Source of the DNA: Antilocapra americana
Lineage: Eukaryota > Chordata > Mammalia > Artiodactyla > Antilocapridae
DNA length: 64,000 nucleotides
Direction of reading: 5' to 3'
Assembly: GCA_007570785.1 (NCBI GenBank)
Contig: ML662442.1
Location: forward strand, 32,659,909-32,723,908
The notes beneath the pieces are model-generated. The model had not been told where the DNA came from. It ran no database searches and was given only the letters and a program-made list of their open reading frames with translations. Positions 38,068-50,249 of this stretch are shown piece by piece. Numbering within the stretch: the first letter of the stretch is position 1; each line of letters opens with the position of its first letter. The translations under genes were made by a program, and so were the position numbers.

Positions 38068-38285
38068 GCTGCGCTGTTCTCAGTCATGTCACCCTTTTGT
38101 GACCCTGTGGACTGTAGCCCTCCATGCTCATCTGTCCATGGGATTTCCCAGGCAAGAATACTCAAGTGGGTTGCCATTTTCCTTCTTCAGGGGATCTTCC
38201 TGACCCAGGGATCGAACCCAAGTCTCTTGCATCTTGTACATTGGCAAGCAGATTCTTTACCATGGAGCTACCCGGGAAGCCCAAT
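38068..38285 (-). mobile_element. Bov-tA SINE nested in BovB
   Basis: A reverse Bov-tA, 'gtcatgtcacccttttgtg' to 'gctacccgggaagccc'. It is inserted into BovB sequence with a perfect 9-bp duplication 'ccagcttgt' (38059-38067 and 38286-38294). The duplicated bases correspond to the BovB 'ccagcttga' motif, so the BovB was there first. Confidence 0.94.
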
Positions 38286-38294
38286 CCAGCTTGT

Positions 38295-38406
38295 AGATCT
38301 GGAATTTCTCAGTTCACATACTGTTGAAGCCTAGCATGGAGAATTTTGAGCATTATTTTGCTAGCATGTGAAATGAGTGCAGTTATACTGTAGCGTGAAC
38401 ATTCTT
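38295..38406 (-). mobile_element. BovB LINE, remainder after nested SINE
   Basis: It continues the interrupted BovB ('ctcagttcacatactgttga', 'gcatggagaattttgagc') to its 5' truncation point. Confidence 0.88.
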
Positions 38407-38665
38407 TGACAATTGCTAAATAACAGTTAATACATAAATTTAAGAACTGTCACAAGGCACATACAGTTAATTGCCAAATAAACTGACCTTTTAAACATTG
38501 TTATAGGATAGCAGAGGCAGGATGGAGAGACCAATCAGAGTGGGGATCTATGGATTATTTTTTTTCAGAGAAGATCAGTTTTGGCTAGAGCTCATGAAAT
38601 TAGTAAATATACTGCCTTTATGTTAGAAGATTCTGGCAAATAACTTGCTTAAAACTATCTTGTAG

Positions 38666-38743
38666 CTTGTTCCAAAAATATTGGGGCAATTACATGAATT
38701 CCATCAAGCCTTGTTCCAAAAATATTGGGGCAATTAAATGAAT
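38666..38743. repeat. Two-copy tandem duplication, 44-bp period
   Basis: A 34-bp sequence beginning 'cttgttccaaaaatattggg' occurs at 38666-38699 and again at 38710-38743 with a single C/A difference. It is a local tandem duplication. Confidence 0.93.
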
Positions 38744-39586
38744 ACATAAGAGCAAATATAAAAAATACTATAAAAATACACTCTAAGGGATATTCTTAAT
38801 AAGCTGTTACCAAAAAAAGTCAAATGTCATTTTTCTTCTGGGGGATATCTAAGGCCTTTTCGCTGGAGCCACTACAAATACTGGATTATTGTTGTGGTGT
38901 ACCCCAGAAGATCTCTTAAAGACATGCACAATGGAGACAAAAAACCCAGCATGACATCTGATTACGAGTGGAATCTGTTAAACTGTGCTCAAATGTTCCA
39001 TCCTAAGTCTCAGAAGTCACACTCACTGGAGTCTGGGCAGAGATCAGGGCCAGAACCTGAGAGAAAGCATTTGCTCCAGGGTCTGTGGGTTAACCAGTCC
39101 AAACTACCTGCTGTGAGCTTTCTTATATCTGAACACCCCAACTCTAGCTGCCCCTCCATGGGAGAAACGTGAGGAGAAATGTTACAGGCTAGCCTAGATT
39201 CTTAGTGTCAGGTGAATCTCCTATTGGGGAGAGAGGTCTTTTCTTTCTTTGAAAATATCTCCCCAAACACAGAAGACTGGCTCCCCAGCTAATCCTGTCT
39301 CTAGGATTTAATCAGTTTGTCAGGACTTGTCCTTATGGTCCATGGGTGGAATTAAAGAGGAGCCTTCTACTGAGAAGTATTTTGCCCTATAAGATGGGCA
39401 GTAAAATAACAAAATTCAATTTCTCATGAGGTAAAGAGGTATAAGCTCAACTTTATTTACCTAGTGGAAATATATAAATAGCTTTGAACCAAACTCAATT
39501 CCAAGCTTATACTACCTAGTTCGAATGATAGTGAAGGGCATATTTATGGCATGCTGCATTTGGGAAAAACTGGCTCAGAAGCTCCT
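38744..39586. other. Unannotated stretch
   Basis: No gene or nameable repeat. A 92-codon plus-strand frame (38894-39172) has more even base composition than its surroundings, but it lacks a recognised domain or convincing splice sites. Confidence 0.4.
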
Positions 39587-39785
39587 GTTCACTCAGTTGT
39601 GTCCAACTCCTTTCGACCCCATGAACTTATAGCCCAACAGGCTCCTCTGTCCATAGAATTTTCCAGGCAAGAATACTGAAATGGGTTGCCATTCCCTTCT
39701 CCAGGGGATCTGCCCAACCCAGAGATCGAACCTGGGTCTCCTGTATTACAAGCAGATTCTTTAGCATCTGAGCCACGAGGAAGCC
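39587..39785 (-). mobile_element. Bov-tA SINE
   Basis: A reverse Bov-tA from 'cactcagttgtgtccaactc' to 'gagccacgaggaagccc'. It ends just to the left of the next BovB. Confidence 0.9.
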
Positions 39786-39796
39786 CACGTATCATA

Positions 39797-42005
39797 TAGT
39801 TCAGTTCAGTTCCTCAGGTGCATCGCACTCTGTGACTCCATGAACCGCAGCACACCAGGCCTCCCTGTCTGTCACCAAATCCCCGAATCCACCCAAACCC
39901 ATGTCCACTGAGTTGGTGATGCCATCCAACCATCGCATCCTCTGTCACCCCTTCTCCTCCTGCCCTCAATCTTTCCCAGCATCAGGGTCTTTTCAAATGA
40001 GTCAGCTCTTCGCATCAGGTACAGCTTCAACATCAGTCCTACCAAGGAACACCCAGGACATATCTCCTTTAGGATGGACTAGTTGGATCTTCTTGCAGTC
40101 CAAGGGACTCAAAGAGTCTTCTTGAACATTACACTTCAAAAGAATCAATTCTTCGGCACTCAGCTTTCTTTATAGTCCAACACTCACATCCATACATGAC
40201 CACTGGCAAAACCATAGTCTTGACTAGATGGACCTATGTTGACAAAGTAATGTCTCTGCTTTTTAATATGCTGTCTAGGTTGGTCACAACTTTCCTTCCA
40301 AAATAAGTGTCTTTTAATTTCATGGCTGCAATCACCATCTGCAGTGATTTTGAAGCCCAGAAAAATAAAGTCAGCCACTGTTTCCCCATCTATCTGTCAT
40401 GAAGTGGTGGGACAAAATGCCATGATCTTAGTTTTCTGAATGTTGAGCTTTAAGCCAACTTTTTTACTCTCCTCTTTCACTTTCATCAAGAGGCTCTTTA
40501 GTTCTTCTTCACTTTCTGCCATAAGGGTTGTGTCATCTGCATATCTGAAGTTATTGATATTTCTTCTGGCAATCTTGATTCCAGCTTTTGCTTCCTCCAG
40601 CCCAGCGTTTCTCATGATGTACTCTGCATATAAGGTGAGAATATACAGCCTTGACATACTCCTTTTCCTATTTGGAACCAGTCTGTTGTTCCATGTCCAG
40701 TTCTCACTGTTGCTTCCTGACCTGCATACAGGTTTCTCAAGAGGCAGGTCAGGTGGTCTACTATTCCCATATCTTTCAGAATTTTCCACAGTATATTGTG
40801 ATACACACAGTCAAAGGCTTTGGCATAGTCAATAAAGCAGAAATAGATGTTTTTCTGGAACTCTCTTGCTTTTTCGATGATCCATCAGATGCTGGCAATT
40901 TGATCTCTGGTTCCTCTGCCTTTTCTAAAGCCAGCTTGAACATCTGGAAGTTCATGGTTCATGTATTGTTGAAGCTTGGCTTGGAGAGTTTTAAGCATTA
41001 CTTTACTAGCATGTGACAAGTGCAATTGTGAGGTAGTTTGAGCATTCTTTGGCATTGCCTTTCTTTGGGATTGGAATGAAAACTGACCTTTTCCAGTCCT
41101 GTGGCCACTGCTGAGTTTTCCAAATTTGCTGGCATATTGAGTGCAGCACGTTCACAGCATCATCTTTCAGGATTTTAAAAAGCTTAACTGGAATTCCATC
41201 ACCTCCCCTAGCTTTGTTCATAGTGATGCTTTCTAAGGCCCACTTGACTTCACATCCAGGATGTCTGGCTCTAGGTGAGTGATCACACTCACGTGGTTAT
41301 CTGGGTCATGAAGGTCTTTTTTGTACAGTTCTTCTGTGTATTCTTGCCACCTCTTCTTAATATCTTCTGCTTCTGTTAGGTCCATACCATTTCTGTCCTT
41401 TATTGAGCCCATCTTTGCATGAAATGTTCCCTTGATATCTCTAATTTTCTTGAAGAGATCTCTAGTCTTTCCCATTCTATTGTTTTCCTCTATTTCTTTG
41501 CATTGATTGCTGAGGAAGGCTTTTTTTTTTTTAATCTCTCCTTGCTATTCTTTGGAACTCTGCATTCAAGTGGGTATATCTTTCCTTTTCTCCTTTGCTT
41601 TTCGTTTCTCTTCTTTTCACAGCTACTTGTAAGGCCTCCTAGACAGCTATTTTGCTTTTTTGCATTTGTTTTTCTTGGGAATGGTCTTAATCCCTGTCTC
41701 CTGTACTATGTCACAAACCTCCGTCCATAGTTCATCAGCCACTCTGTCTATCAGATCTAGTCCCTTACATCTACTTCTCACTTCCACTGTATAGTCAAGG
41801 GATTTGATTTAGCTCATACCTGAATGGTCTAGTGGTTTTCTCCAGTTTCTTCAATTTCAGTCTGAATTTGGCAATAAGGAGTTCATGATCTGAGCCCCAG
41901 TCAGCTCATAGTCTTGTTTTTGCTGACTGTATAGAGCTTCTCCATCTTTGGCTGCAAAGAATATAATTAATCTGATTTTGGTGTTGACCATCTAGTGAGT
42001 CCACC
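39797..42005 (-). mobile_element. Longest BovB LINE copy (~2.2 kb), inactive
   Basis: A minus-strand BovB spanning the 3' UTR, the RT domain and part of the linker upstream of it. On the minus strand, 40397-40789 reads an RT active-site segment including RYADDTTLMAESEEEL, and 41006-41475 reads further upstream sequence. Several stops and frameshifts, plus a T-run near 41520, separate these pieces, so no functional enzyme is encoded. A possible 7-bp duplication 'tatcata' lies at 39790-39796 and 42006-42012. The family is ~3.2 kb when complete, so the 5' third is missing. Confidence 0.93.
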
Positions 42006-42012
42006 TATCATA

Positions 42013-45000
42013 GCTAAGTGGGCTAAATAGAGGGGCATCTGGATTACAAGCAATGTGGAAATACTTAGTACCAGTTTAGTTTAAAAGGTACTTCAAAAGT
42101 TACAATATTTATAAATCTTCTTTTCAAGAAGCTGAAATACTGTATACAAACTCAATCTTTTAATATAAAATGAAGGAAATGGTACAAAATGACATGTTTA
42201 TTAATTCTTTAAGAGAGTCATTATTCTTCTGGTACTAATCTTGCTTTCTTCCTCCCCCTCAATAATTTTTATGAAATTATCAGATATACCACCAAGTAGA
42301 TGGAGAGAAACCCTGAACACTTAAAAAAAATAGCTGCCAGAATTTTGAAGAAAAAAAAATCCTGGTACCTAGAAGAAATTAATTACACTGTCTAAATTGT
42401 TGATAACAGTGGCAAGAAAAAGATGCTTCTTTCATCATTTATTCAAAGCTGCCAAAATGGTATTGGAGACATTGATAAAAAATAACTACATTTGCAATTT
42501 AAATAACATGAAATATTTCATTTTTAGCTGCACTCCTCCTTTTATTTCTTGGGCAAATTCATTCCTCTTTTCAGCTTGGCTGCCTGATTGCTCGCCTTCA
42601 TAATATACTGTTTGGAATGATTTAAATGCACTGCCTTAAAAAAAAAGATAAGGGGGATTTTTTTAAAAAACTCACACATATTGGTATGTTTTGAAAGGGA
42701 ACCCTTTACTCAAATTTACTCTAAGATGTTGTTTCAAATTGTAAGCTTGAAAAATTTGGATATATGGGCAAGAGGAGAAAGAATTTGACTTACAATATGA
42801 AATAGGATGTCTCTCATAGACAAATCTTCTTGGGTTTCATTTTAATTAACCTGCCTTCATTTTTATTGTTATATTATTCAGTTTCACTTTATGGTGCCAT
42901 TTAGACAGTAAACTTTTCACACATCTGCAGGGACTGATAACAATGAGCTTAATTTAAATTAAAACTATCAGTGCAATTTAAAGATACCATGCTACTAAGA
43001 ATATTGCTACAAGAGCATATATCAGAGCATCCTTTATTTTCAAAATGTCTATCGAAATGCCGAAGGTTATACAGGGAATTTTACCCTGTTTTTTCTTATA
43101 CCAAGTTGTTCGCTTATTTTCTAATTTGGAGATCTTTAAGAAATTAAACTGTTCTTCTTGATTCTCAATTAATTTGTTTCAACTTCTGTATGACTAGACT
43201 AATCCTGAGTTGTTCAAGCTATAATTATTATTTGGAATTGTTAGAATTTGTTTTTACTGTTTATAGAAAAGTAAGAATTTTAATTATGTCTTATAAATAG
43301 AATTATTTAAATGGCTTTGGTAGATAATACATACTCAAGAAGTTACTTAGAAAACAAACGAAATGTATTGTCCAGAAAAATTGAAAGATAAAAAGCAAAT
43401 AAATAGTAATAGGAAATAAAATACCTGTAGGAAAAAAATAATTATCTGATTGTGGTTCCACTGCTTGCATATTGTTTCAGATAAATCTTGATTTTTAGAC
43501 CACTCTAAGTTTCCTAAAATCACCTATTATGTATTATACAATTATATAGCCATCATGTTACTATTAGGTTTTCTCTGAACTCCTTCACCCTTGTTTTATG
43601 ATTTTAAGCCTATGATTGATTCAAACACAATTTTGGGTTTTCTTCAAATCACTTCTATTTAAGTGGAGGCAAGGAATATATTTTTCACTGGTCTAGAGCT
43701 CACAAGACCTCCATTGTTTTAATAAGTTAAAAAAAGTTAATAGATTTAATTAATAGATTTATTGTTAATTATAATTAAAGGAAAATATTGCCAGATGAAT
43801 TAATGGTGGTATGCAGAAAATATTTGAACTAACCCAGACAATAACACCTCAGTAAATTATTTAATAATAAATTTAAAGTCTGTTTAACTGCAACACATAA
43901 CACAAAAAAATTAGCAACTAAAACACACAAAGTAATAAATAACAACATTGTTCTGTGCAATTAGGAATTTTCTAGTATCCATTCAATCATTCATTAAATA
44001 TTTACTGTTCTAGTCTCTGCTTTTGCTGTTGATGAGTATCTTCCTTTGTCAGTTTTGATATGTGTGCATATGAATGTACTATAAAGAAGGGTAAAGGCAG
44101 AAGGAGAGTTGAGGGGTTGAAACTGTAAGTGGGGAAAGACCAAAAACATTTGAGTAGAAATCTGAATACGGTCAAAGAGTGAGCCAAGGGAATATCTGGA
44201 GTAGCAAAGCATTTCTTGTGCAGTATGGATGAAATGCAAAAAACATTAGAGATGGAAGCATACCCTGTTAACAATGACATTTCAAGGGGTGCTAGAAAAT
44301 AATAGATTGTGGATGAATGAAGAGGAAAGGGGATAACTTTCTTTAGTGGGAGGAACAAACTCATGGAGGCCCAGGAGTTGTAAGCTTGGTAAAATGGAAT
44401 GATGCTTAGTCTACACAGAGATTCACTAAGTGATTGGGTTAGTTTTGATAAACCCACATCCAGCAGGAGTTAAAAGGAAGAGAAAGATGTGGGAGTAAGC
44501 TTCTGACACTGTCTGATATGTTCATATTATGAAAAACCCAAGTAACAGTTATTATTTACATGCATTTGTGTCAAAATTTCAGTCCCTAAAGAATTATTAT
44601 AATTTGAATAAGGTCAGCAATGATCTAATTATCAATTGATTTAATGATTATAGTGTTTAAAATAACAGAAGTATGACTCTTGACTCTCTTCATATCTAAT
44701 ATTCTATCTATAAAACCAAATTGCTCATTATAAAGTAATAGAATTCCTGAGTTTTAAATCCCTTGACCTGGTCAAGCTTATTTCCTACATTCTAAATTTT
44801 ATGCTCAAGAATTACTAACTTCCACAAATCTAATCATAGTGATTATAATAATAAAGCTTTGACAAAATTAAGTTATATGCTTTATCAAGTCAGAGAAAAT
44901 TAGTCAATATAATATGGCAACTTTAATAAGGCCAAATGGAACAATATTCTATTTCTCTATATGTTGTTGGTTTGGTTAGAAAAGATTTTTGTTTAAGCTA

Positions 45001-45383
45001 GTCTAATTAGGGCGGAACATTGTTTAGGTGAAAATGCAAATATATGAAATTTAGCTTAAGATGAATTTTCTCCAGTTTTTATTAGAACAGACAGATCTAC
45101 AAGCTCTGATAGAACACATCATTATTCATCAGTTACTTACAATTCCCTCTCTTATCCAAATATTTAAAAGAATATTTAATGGGATGCACATATGTGTGTG
45201 TTGTGCTAATGTGTATTTATGCATGATATATTTGGTTTCTAAGCTATCCAGTTACCTACTTTTATCTTTTAAAACCATCTATCCATCCTAATCACTTAAT
45301 GCATTCACTATGTGTCGAGCATATAAAGAACATTTTGAGGTTTAGGTACAAGATTATCTCTTCTTTCTATAACACTGCTCTTA
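42013..45383. other. Longest repeat-poor block
   Basis: About 3.4 kb of A+T-rich DNA without repeats I can name. The largest open frame is 151 codons on the minus strand (44002-44457). It overlaps an 81-codon frame, is rich in Ser/Pro/Leu, and shows no domain I recognise. I see no start, splice or tail signals that would support a gene. Confidence 0.45.
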
Positions 45384-45437
45384 GGTCTTCCCTGGTGGTC
45401 TGGTGGTTAAGAATCTGCCTTGCAGTGTAGGGAAAAC
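45384..45437 (+). mobile_element. CHR-type SINE, 5' part (split by L1)
   Basis: 'ggtcttccctggtggtctgg' and 'gaatctgccttgcagtgtag' are a forward CHR head. The same SINE resumes after the L1 tail at about 45650. Confidence 0.82.
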
Positions 45438-45643
45438 TTTTTTTTTTTTTTAATTTTCTTTACTTTATTGTGTTGGTTTTGCCATACAATGACATGGAAC
45501 CGCCATGGGTTTACATATGCTCCCCCTCCAGAAACCCCCTCCTTCCTCCCTCCCGATTCCCTCCCCCTGGGACATCTCCCGAGCATCAACCCTGGGCTGG
45601 CGATTGATTTCACATATGATAATTAACATGTTTCAATGCCACT
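45438..45643 (-). mobile_element. Ruminant L1 3' end nested in CHR SINE
   Basis: It starts with a 14-15 T run (reverse poly(A)), then 'tgtgttggttttgccataca', 'catatgctccccctcc' and 'aattaacatgtttcaatgcc'. It belongs to the same subfamily as the tail at 53894. About 40 bp of the host SINE are missing at the junction. Confidence 0.85.
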
Positions 45644-45649
45644 CAACTA

Positions 45650-45735
45650 TCCCATATGCTGCAGAGTAACTATGCCTGTGGACTGCAATGAGAGAGTCTG
45701 TGTGCTCCAACAGAGACCCAAATAATAAATAATTT
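45650..45735 (+). mobile_element. CHR-type SINE, 3' part
   Basis: 'atcccatatgctgcagagta', 'gtggactgcaatgagaga' and 'gtgctccaacagagaccca' are the end of the CHR consensus. Confidence 0.82.
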
Positions 45736-46251
45736 TTGAAAAATTGCTCTTTCCTCAGCCTCTTGTAATATATTCTCTTTTCCTCATTCTGTTGTTGGAT
45801 ATTATCATTCTTCATTAAAACTTTGAGATAGGATAAGTATTGGAATATCAATTTATGATATTTTCTTTACTTTTCTCTCTTCTCTCATTTTAAGAAGGTT
45901 GTCAGGACATTTTAAAGAAATTTCCTTAAGGCAAAGACATAATGAGAATTTTATATAAACCATTGTTTTCTGCATTTTAAAATGTAGAGTAACTAAAAAA
46001 TATAATGCTGAAATGTTTCATAAAATGAAGGAAAAGAAGGGTACATTTTAAGAAAAAATAAAGTGATTCAGAGATTGATTATGTTATAAATGGGACTTTT
46101 AGGAGCTATATGATACCCCATGGAACAATTTGGGAAGATGGAAGAAGAGAAGGCAGAGAACAAAAGTGCCATCTGTATCAGAGATTTAGGAAGGCACTAG
46201 AGTTCAATGGACCACTGTAAGCTTGAAACATGTCAGTGTTAATAATGATGC

Positions 46252-46413
46252 TGTTGTTGTTTAGTTGCTAAATCGTATCTGACTCTTGTTACCCCATGGG
46301 CCGTAGTCCCCCAGGCTCTGCTATCCATGGGATTTTCTAGGCAAGAATACTGGAGTGAGTTGCCATTTCCTTCTCCAGGGGACCTATCTGATACAGGGAT
46401 CAAAGACAGTTGA
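46252..46413 (-). mobile_element. Bov-tA SINE, head missing
   Basis: A reverse Bov-tA from 'gttgtttagttgctaaatcg' to 'acctatctgatacaggga'. The tRNA-derived head, which would lie to the right, is truncated. Confidence 0.85.
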
Positions 46414-46639
46414 CTAGGTAAGAAGACTTTCTTTAAGACTTGCAATAGAAGTCGGGACTATTTCAATAGAAGTGATGGAATGAATGTAACTCTGATGAGT
46501 TCCTGAGTACTGGCTGTGAGCCTACCTCTTCCTCTCCCAAATTAGTAAGAGTAACATTATTATAGGGATAACCTTAGGAGTGAGTCACCACTAAAGTCTC
46601 CTGCCTGCACTTCTATAGCAATTATTATGTTTCATTTTA

Positions 46640-46740
46640 TGTCTATTTTTCTAACTATCCCTAGTGCCCTGCATAGCACCTGCCAGTGGAAAATGGTTGA
46701 ATGAATGAGTGAATGAACAAATAAATAAATAAATAAATGA
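46640..46740 (+). mobile_element. Possible L2 3' terminus with (AAAT)n tail
   Basis: 'ccctagtgccctgcatagca' and 'ggttgaatgaatgagtgaat' follow the L2/MIR 3' end pattern and run into an 'aaataaataaat' tract (about 46722-46738). Confidence 0.5.
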
Positions 46741-47129
46741 TCGTAACTCTGCTGAGACAAAAGGCAGACTAGCTTTTAAGCCCTGGGGTGAGCTAGTGGA
46801 GCTAAACTTGAGTATACTGGGTTAAGATGTTGCTCAATATCATGAGACCATCTGCGTTTGTTAACTGGCATATCAAAGATAGGTTCCTACTCTTCCATAG
46901 AGACTGAGACTAAAGTAAATGCTCAAGAAAAGAGAGGTCCAGGGCATATAGTCAGGAAGAAACTTGTCTAAAGTTTAGCTAAGCTGAGGGAAACGTTAAA
47001 GGTGTCTTTGTCAGTGGTTACTGGCAGTTTTTGGTGATTCTTGGCTTGTAGAGAAGTCACTGCAATCTCTGCTTCTGTTTGAATTCCACATCAGCTGTGG
47101 GAAATTACTGATGGCTTTTGAAGCAGGTC

Positions 47130-47420
47130 TGTATCATGAAGTCATGTTCTTAAGAGATTCCTTCAACTGCTTAAAAAGACTAAGTAGGAAGATAGTTATT
47201 GCCATAGTCTGGGCAAAAATTTCTGGTAACTTACGGAGTAGGAAGATGTCTAAAGAGATAAATAGAAGTGAGTATTGAGGTAGATTCCATCGATGGAAAT
47301 GTGAGAACTTGCTGAGAAATTGGACTTGAATAAAGATATATATGGAGGAGATGATGATCCTTAGTTTTGCCATTGTCACATGGGTCTATATTACTGCTGT
47401 TTACTGAACTGGATAATTAT
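47130..47420 (-). mobile_element. Probable L2 relic
   Basis: 'agttattgccatagtctggg' and 'gagaacttgctgagaaattg' recall the same antisense L2-associated sequence suggested at 29105. Divergence is high. Confidence 0.4.
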
Positions 47421-47639
47421 AAAGGTAGGAGAAACTTAGTGGGTGAAGTAATTAGAATAGTTCTGGACTACCTAAATTTAAAAGTTTAGTTTTGTTTGAG
47501 GAAGAATATATTATAGACAGTTAAATATGTATGTCAGCAATTTAGGAAAGAGGTCTGGATAGAGGTCAGTTTGAAAATTATGAATCTTATATGGTGTTTC
47601 AAGTAATGGGACTCTTTTATATTAGTCGATACACTTAAT

Positions 47640-47735
47640 ATTTATTGAGGAATCAGTCTGTGGTAAACACTGTGTTACATTCATTATATTTATTACCTTT
47701 ACAGAATTCTCATAATTTTATCATATTTGCTCAAT
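47640..47735 (-). mobile_element. MIR/L2-type core fragment
   Basis: 'aatatttattgaggaatcag' and 'ggtaaacactgtgttacat' followed by 'acagaattctcataatttt' match the reversed MIR core loosely. Confidence 0.45.
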
Positions 47736-48760
47736 TCTATCTCCATTGTGACAGTGATAATACCTAGTTTTAAAAGAGACAATTAAGATACTTTTTCATA
47801 AAAATGTTAGAAAATCCAATTCCAACAGGATAAGCTACATAGAAAATAGGAAAGTGTAGATACAGCTTTATATGGGAGAGAGATAGTATCTCAGCAGGGT
47901 CACAAAGATCATCATTTCTTTGTCTCATTCTATTTTCTTCTGTATTATTGGCTTCATACTAATCCTGACTCACCTGGAGATCAAAGAGAACTGCCAGGAG
48001 CTCTAATCTTCCATGCTTTGTATCCAGCAGAGAAGAGGGAGTATCTTCATCCCAGCCTTCCCATCAAAATCCCAAAATTCACTTTGATTCAACTGACTTA
48101 GGTCAATCATGTCTACCTTCAAATCAATCTATAGTCCTCATAAAGGCCTCAGTGCAGCAAGAAGAAAGATGTGTGACACCAGGAGATTCTAAATTTCTTA
48201 GCAAGTGTCTACTGAAGCTCCAGCTGAAATCAGAGATGAGTTGAGGTGATGAGACACAGGGTTCCAGAGGCAGGTTTCTCTGATAATAGGGGGTAATTAG
48301 AGAAAAAGGATAAGGACAGGAAATGGCACCAGGAATTATGCATGTGATGAAATTGCCTTTCTTTGTTAAAATTGGACTATAAATTTGGTAATACACCTTT
48401 TAACAGCCAATGGGAAAATGGAGATATAATCAGTTCTACAATGACAGAACTCTATTATAAGGCAAGCTGAAGATAATTAATAAGCAGAATAACTATTCTA
48501 AGAGTCAAGCACTCCCCCTCCAAATAAATTCAAGTCACATCTAAAAGAAGGGGCTGTGCAATGTAATAGATGATATTCTCAATAATGTCTTTAAAAAAAT
48601 ATATCCATGAGTTACATACAGAGTTCCTTGTATGAGACAATAGTACTGCATTAAAAAAAATAAACTCAGGATAAGAAATCCACGAACATAGTTTACTGAT
48701 AATCACAATTCATCTGGGGATAATCTTTGGAATATGTGAAGAAATGGATGGCTTGAATAG
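47736..48760. other. Unannotated stretch
   Basis: No gene or nameable repeat. A 90-codon minus frame at 48124-48396 has no known domain. Confidence 0.4.
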
Positions 48761-48770
48761 TCCTTAGATT

Positions 48771-48833
48771 ATTATTCAGTCACTCAGTTGTGTCCAACTC
48801 TTTGCGACTCCATGGACTTCAGCATGCCAGGCT
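48771..48833 (-). mobile_element. 63-bp BovB or Bov-SINE 3' micro-insertion
   Basis: Only 'attcagtcactcagttgtgt' to 'agcatgccaggct' remains of a reverse BovB/Bov-SINE tail. The flanks 'tccttagatt' (48761-48770) and 'tccttaaatt' (48834-48843) support an independent, severely 5'-truncated insertion. Confidence 0.75.
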
Positions 48834-48843
48834 TCCTTAAATT

Positions 48844-50249
48844 TCTTTTAATTGCTCTTACAGGCAATTACATATTTTAAATATATCTATATATAATATT
48901 ATCTCACAAATGCTTAAAAACATTTATAATCTAAAAGAGGGGGTGAAAATTTAATTTTAATTAACAACTAGCTAAATACAATTCTATGTTATGATTTTGA
49001 TGGAGAAAAAGTAAATCAAATGAAAGTAATACAAATGTAAGTTGCATTAACATAAGCAGGCTGTCTGAAGTAGGTAGTGAGAATCCCATTTTACTCAGAG
49101 TAATTCTCAGACCATACCTGAATCACTGAGTCAAATTCTGGATGTCTGGAGTTTATATAAATATCAAAAATTGAGCCATTCTAGAAGCAAGTCATAAGGG
49201 TGATTTCAAAATTTTAACCACATTTTATAAAGAATGATTAAAATAATTGGGAAATTTACTTTTGAAGGTAAGAGATGATAGAACTAAATAGTCAGCTTCC
49301 AAGATGTGAACAGATGCTATAGAGAGACATGCCAGGAGTGATGATCTAAGAACCTGAACTAGGGCCAAAGTGTACCATGTACCAGGAGATAGAGAATTAC
49401 TAACTAGGAGAAAGATCTATCTAGTCCTCAGAAATTCCAAACATTAAATGTTTCATCAGCAAGCAAGGGGTTCATATCCTTGGAGAAATGACAATAGGAA
49501 AACATTGGTGAGAGCTGATTCAGCTTCTGAATCATCTCTAGTGATTAGTTGTAGTAAGTGGCTACTAGTTGTAGTCTAGTTGTTAGTTGTAGTAAGTGAT
49601 TATAAGGTCCATTATAACACTAAACATCTGTTATTTTGGTCAGCATTTAGAATCCTTACTACTTATTAATATAAATCCATTCAACTATTTTGCTAATCTA
49701 ATACTATATTCTATGTAGATTTCTAAGCATTTGAAGATATAGCAAGGAATAAGTTAAGGCTCCATTACAGTTTATCCTGTTTGGGAGGAGTTGGTGGGTA
49801 CGGATTAATGATAAACAATTCTATATATAATAAGAAGAACAAGACAGTAGGCTAAGGTGTGAAGTATCACTCTGAGGAGTGTTTTTGATGGATAGGTGCT
49901 GACCACTGCTGTGAGAACTGTTTATTCACCGACTGGTCTAATGGGCTCTGTCTGAATGTCTGCATTGTCTCCCTCCAACCCACCATTGAATCCATCCCTA
50001 GGGGCTTGTCTCAGACCATCGCCCTCAGGTCACTGGGCACTGGGCATCCTTAGTCTTTTCAGTCTAAGTGTCATTTCAGTTTCTATTCTTATGGTGTGAA
50101 TGTGGGTAGTTGCCAAAACAGGTACTAGGATTTGAGATGGGACATGATAAAGCCATGGATAGAGAAGCAGTCAACAATGATTCCTCAAATTAGAAATATC
50201 AGATTAAAAATTCGGTATCAAAGATTCCAAAGCTGTATGTCTCTAAGCA
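48844..50249. other. Unannotated stretch with small tandem repeat
   Basis: No gene is visible. A 16-bp sequence 'ttagttgtagtaagtg' is repeated at 49545-49560 and 49583-49598 with a partial third copy between them. Weak L2-like wording occurs around 49640-49900. Confidence 0.4.

Noticed and set aside
44002..44457. 151-codon minus-strand frame
   Set aside because: No domain, start context, splice or poly(A) evidence. Composition is consistent with chance in A+T/pyrimidine-rich DNA.
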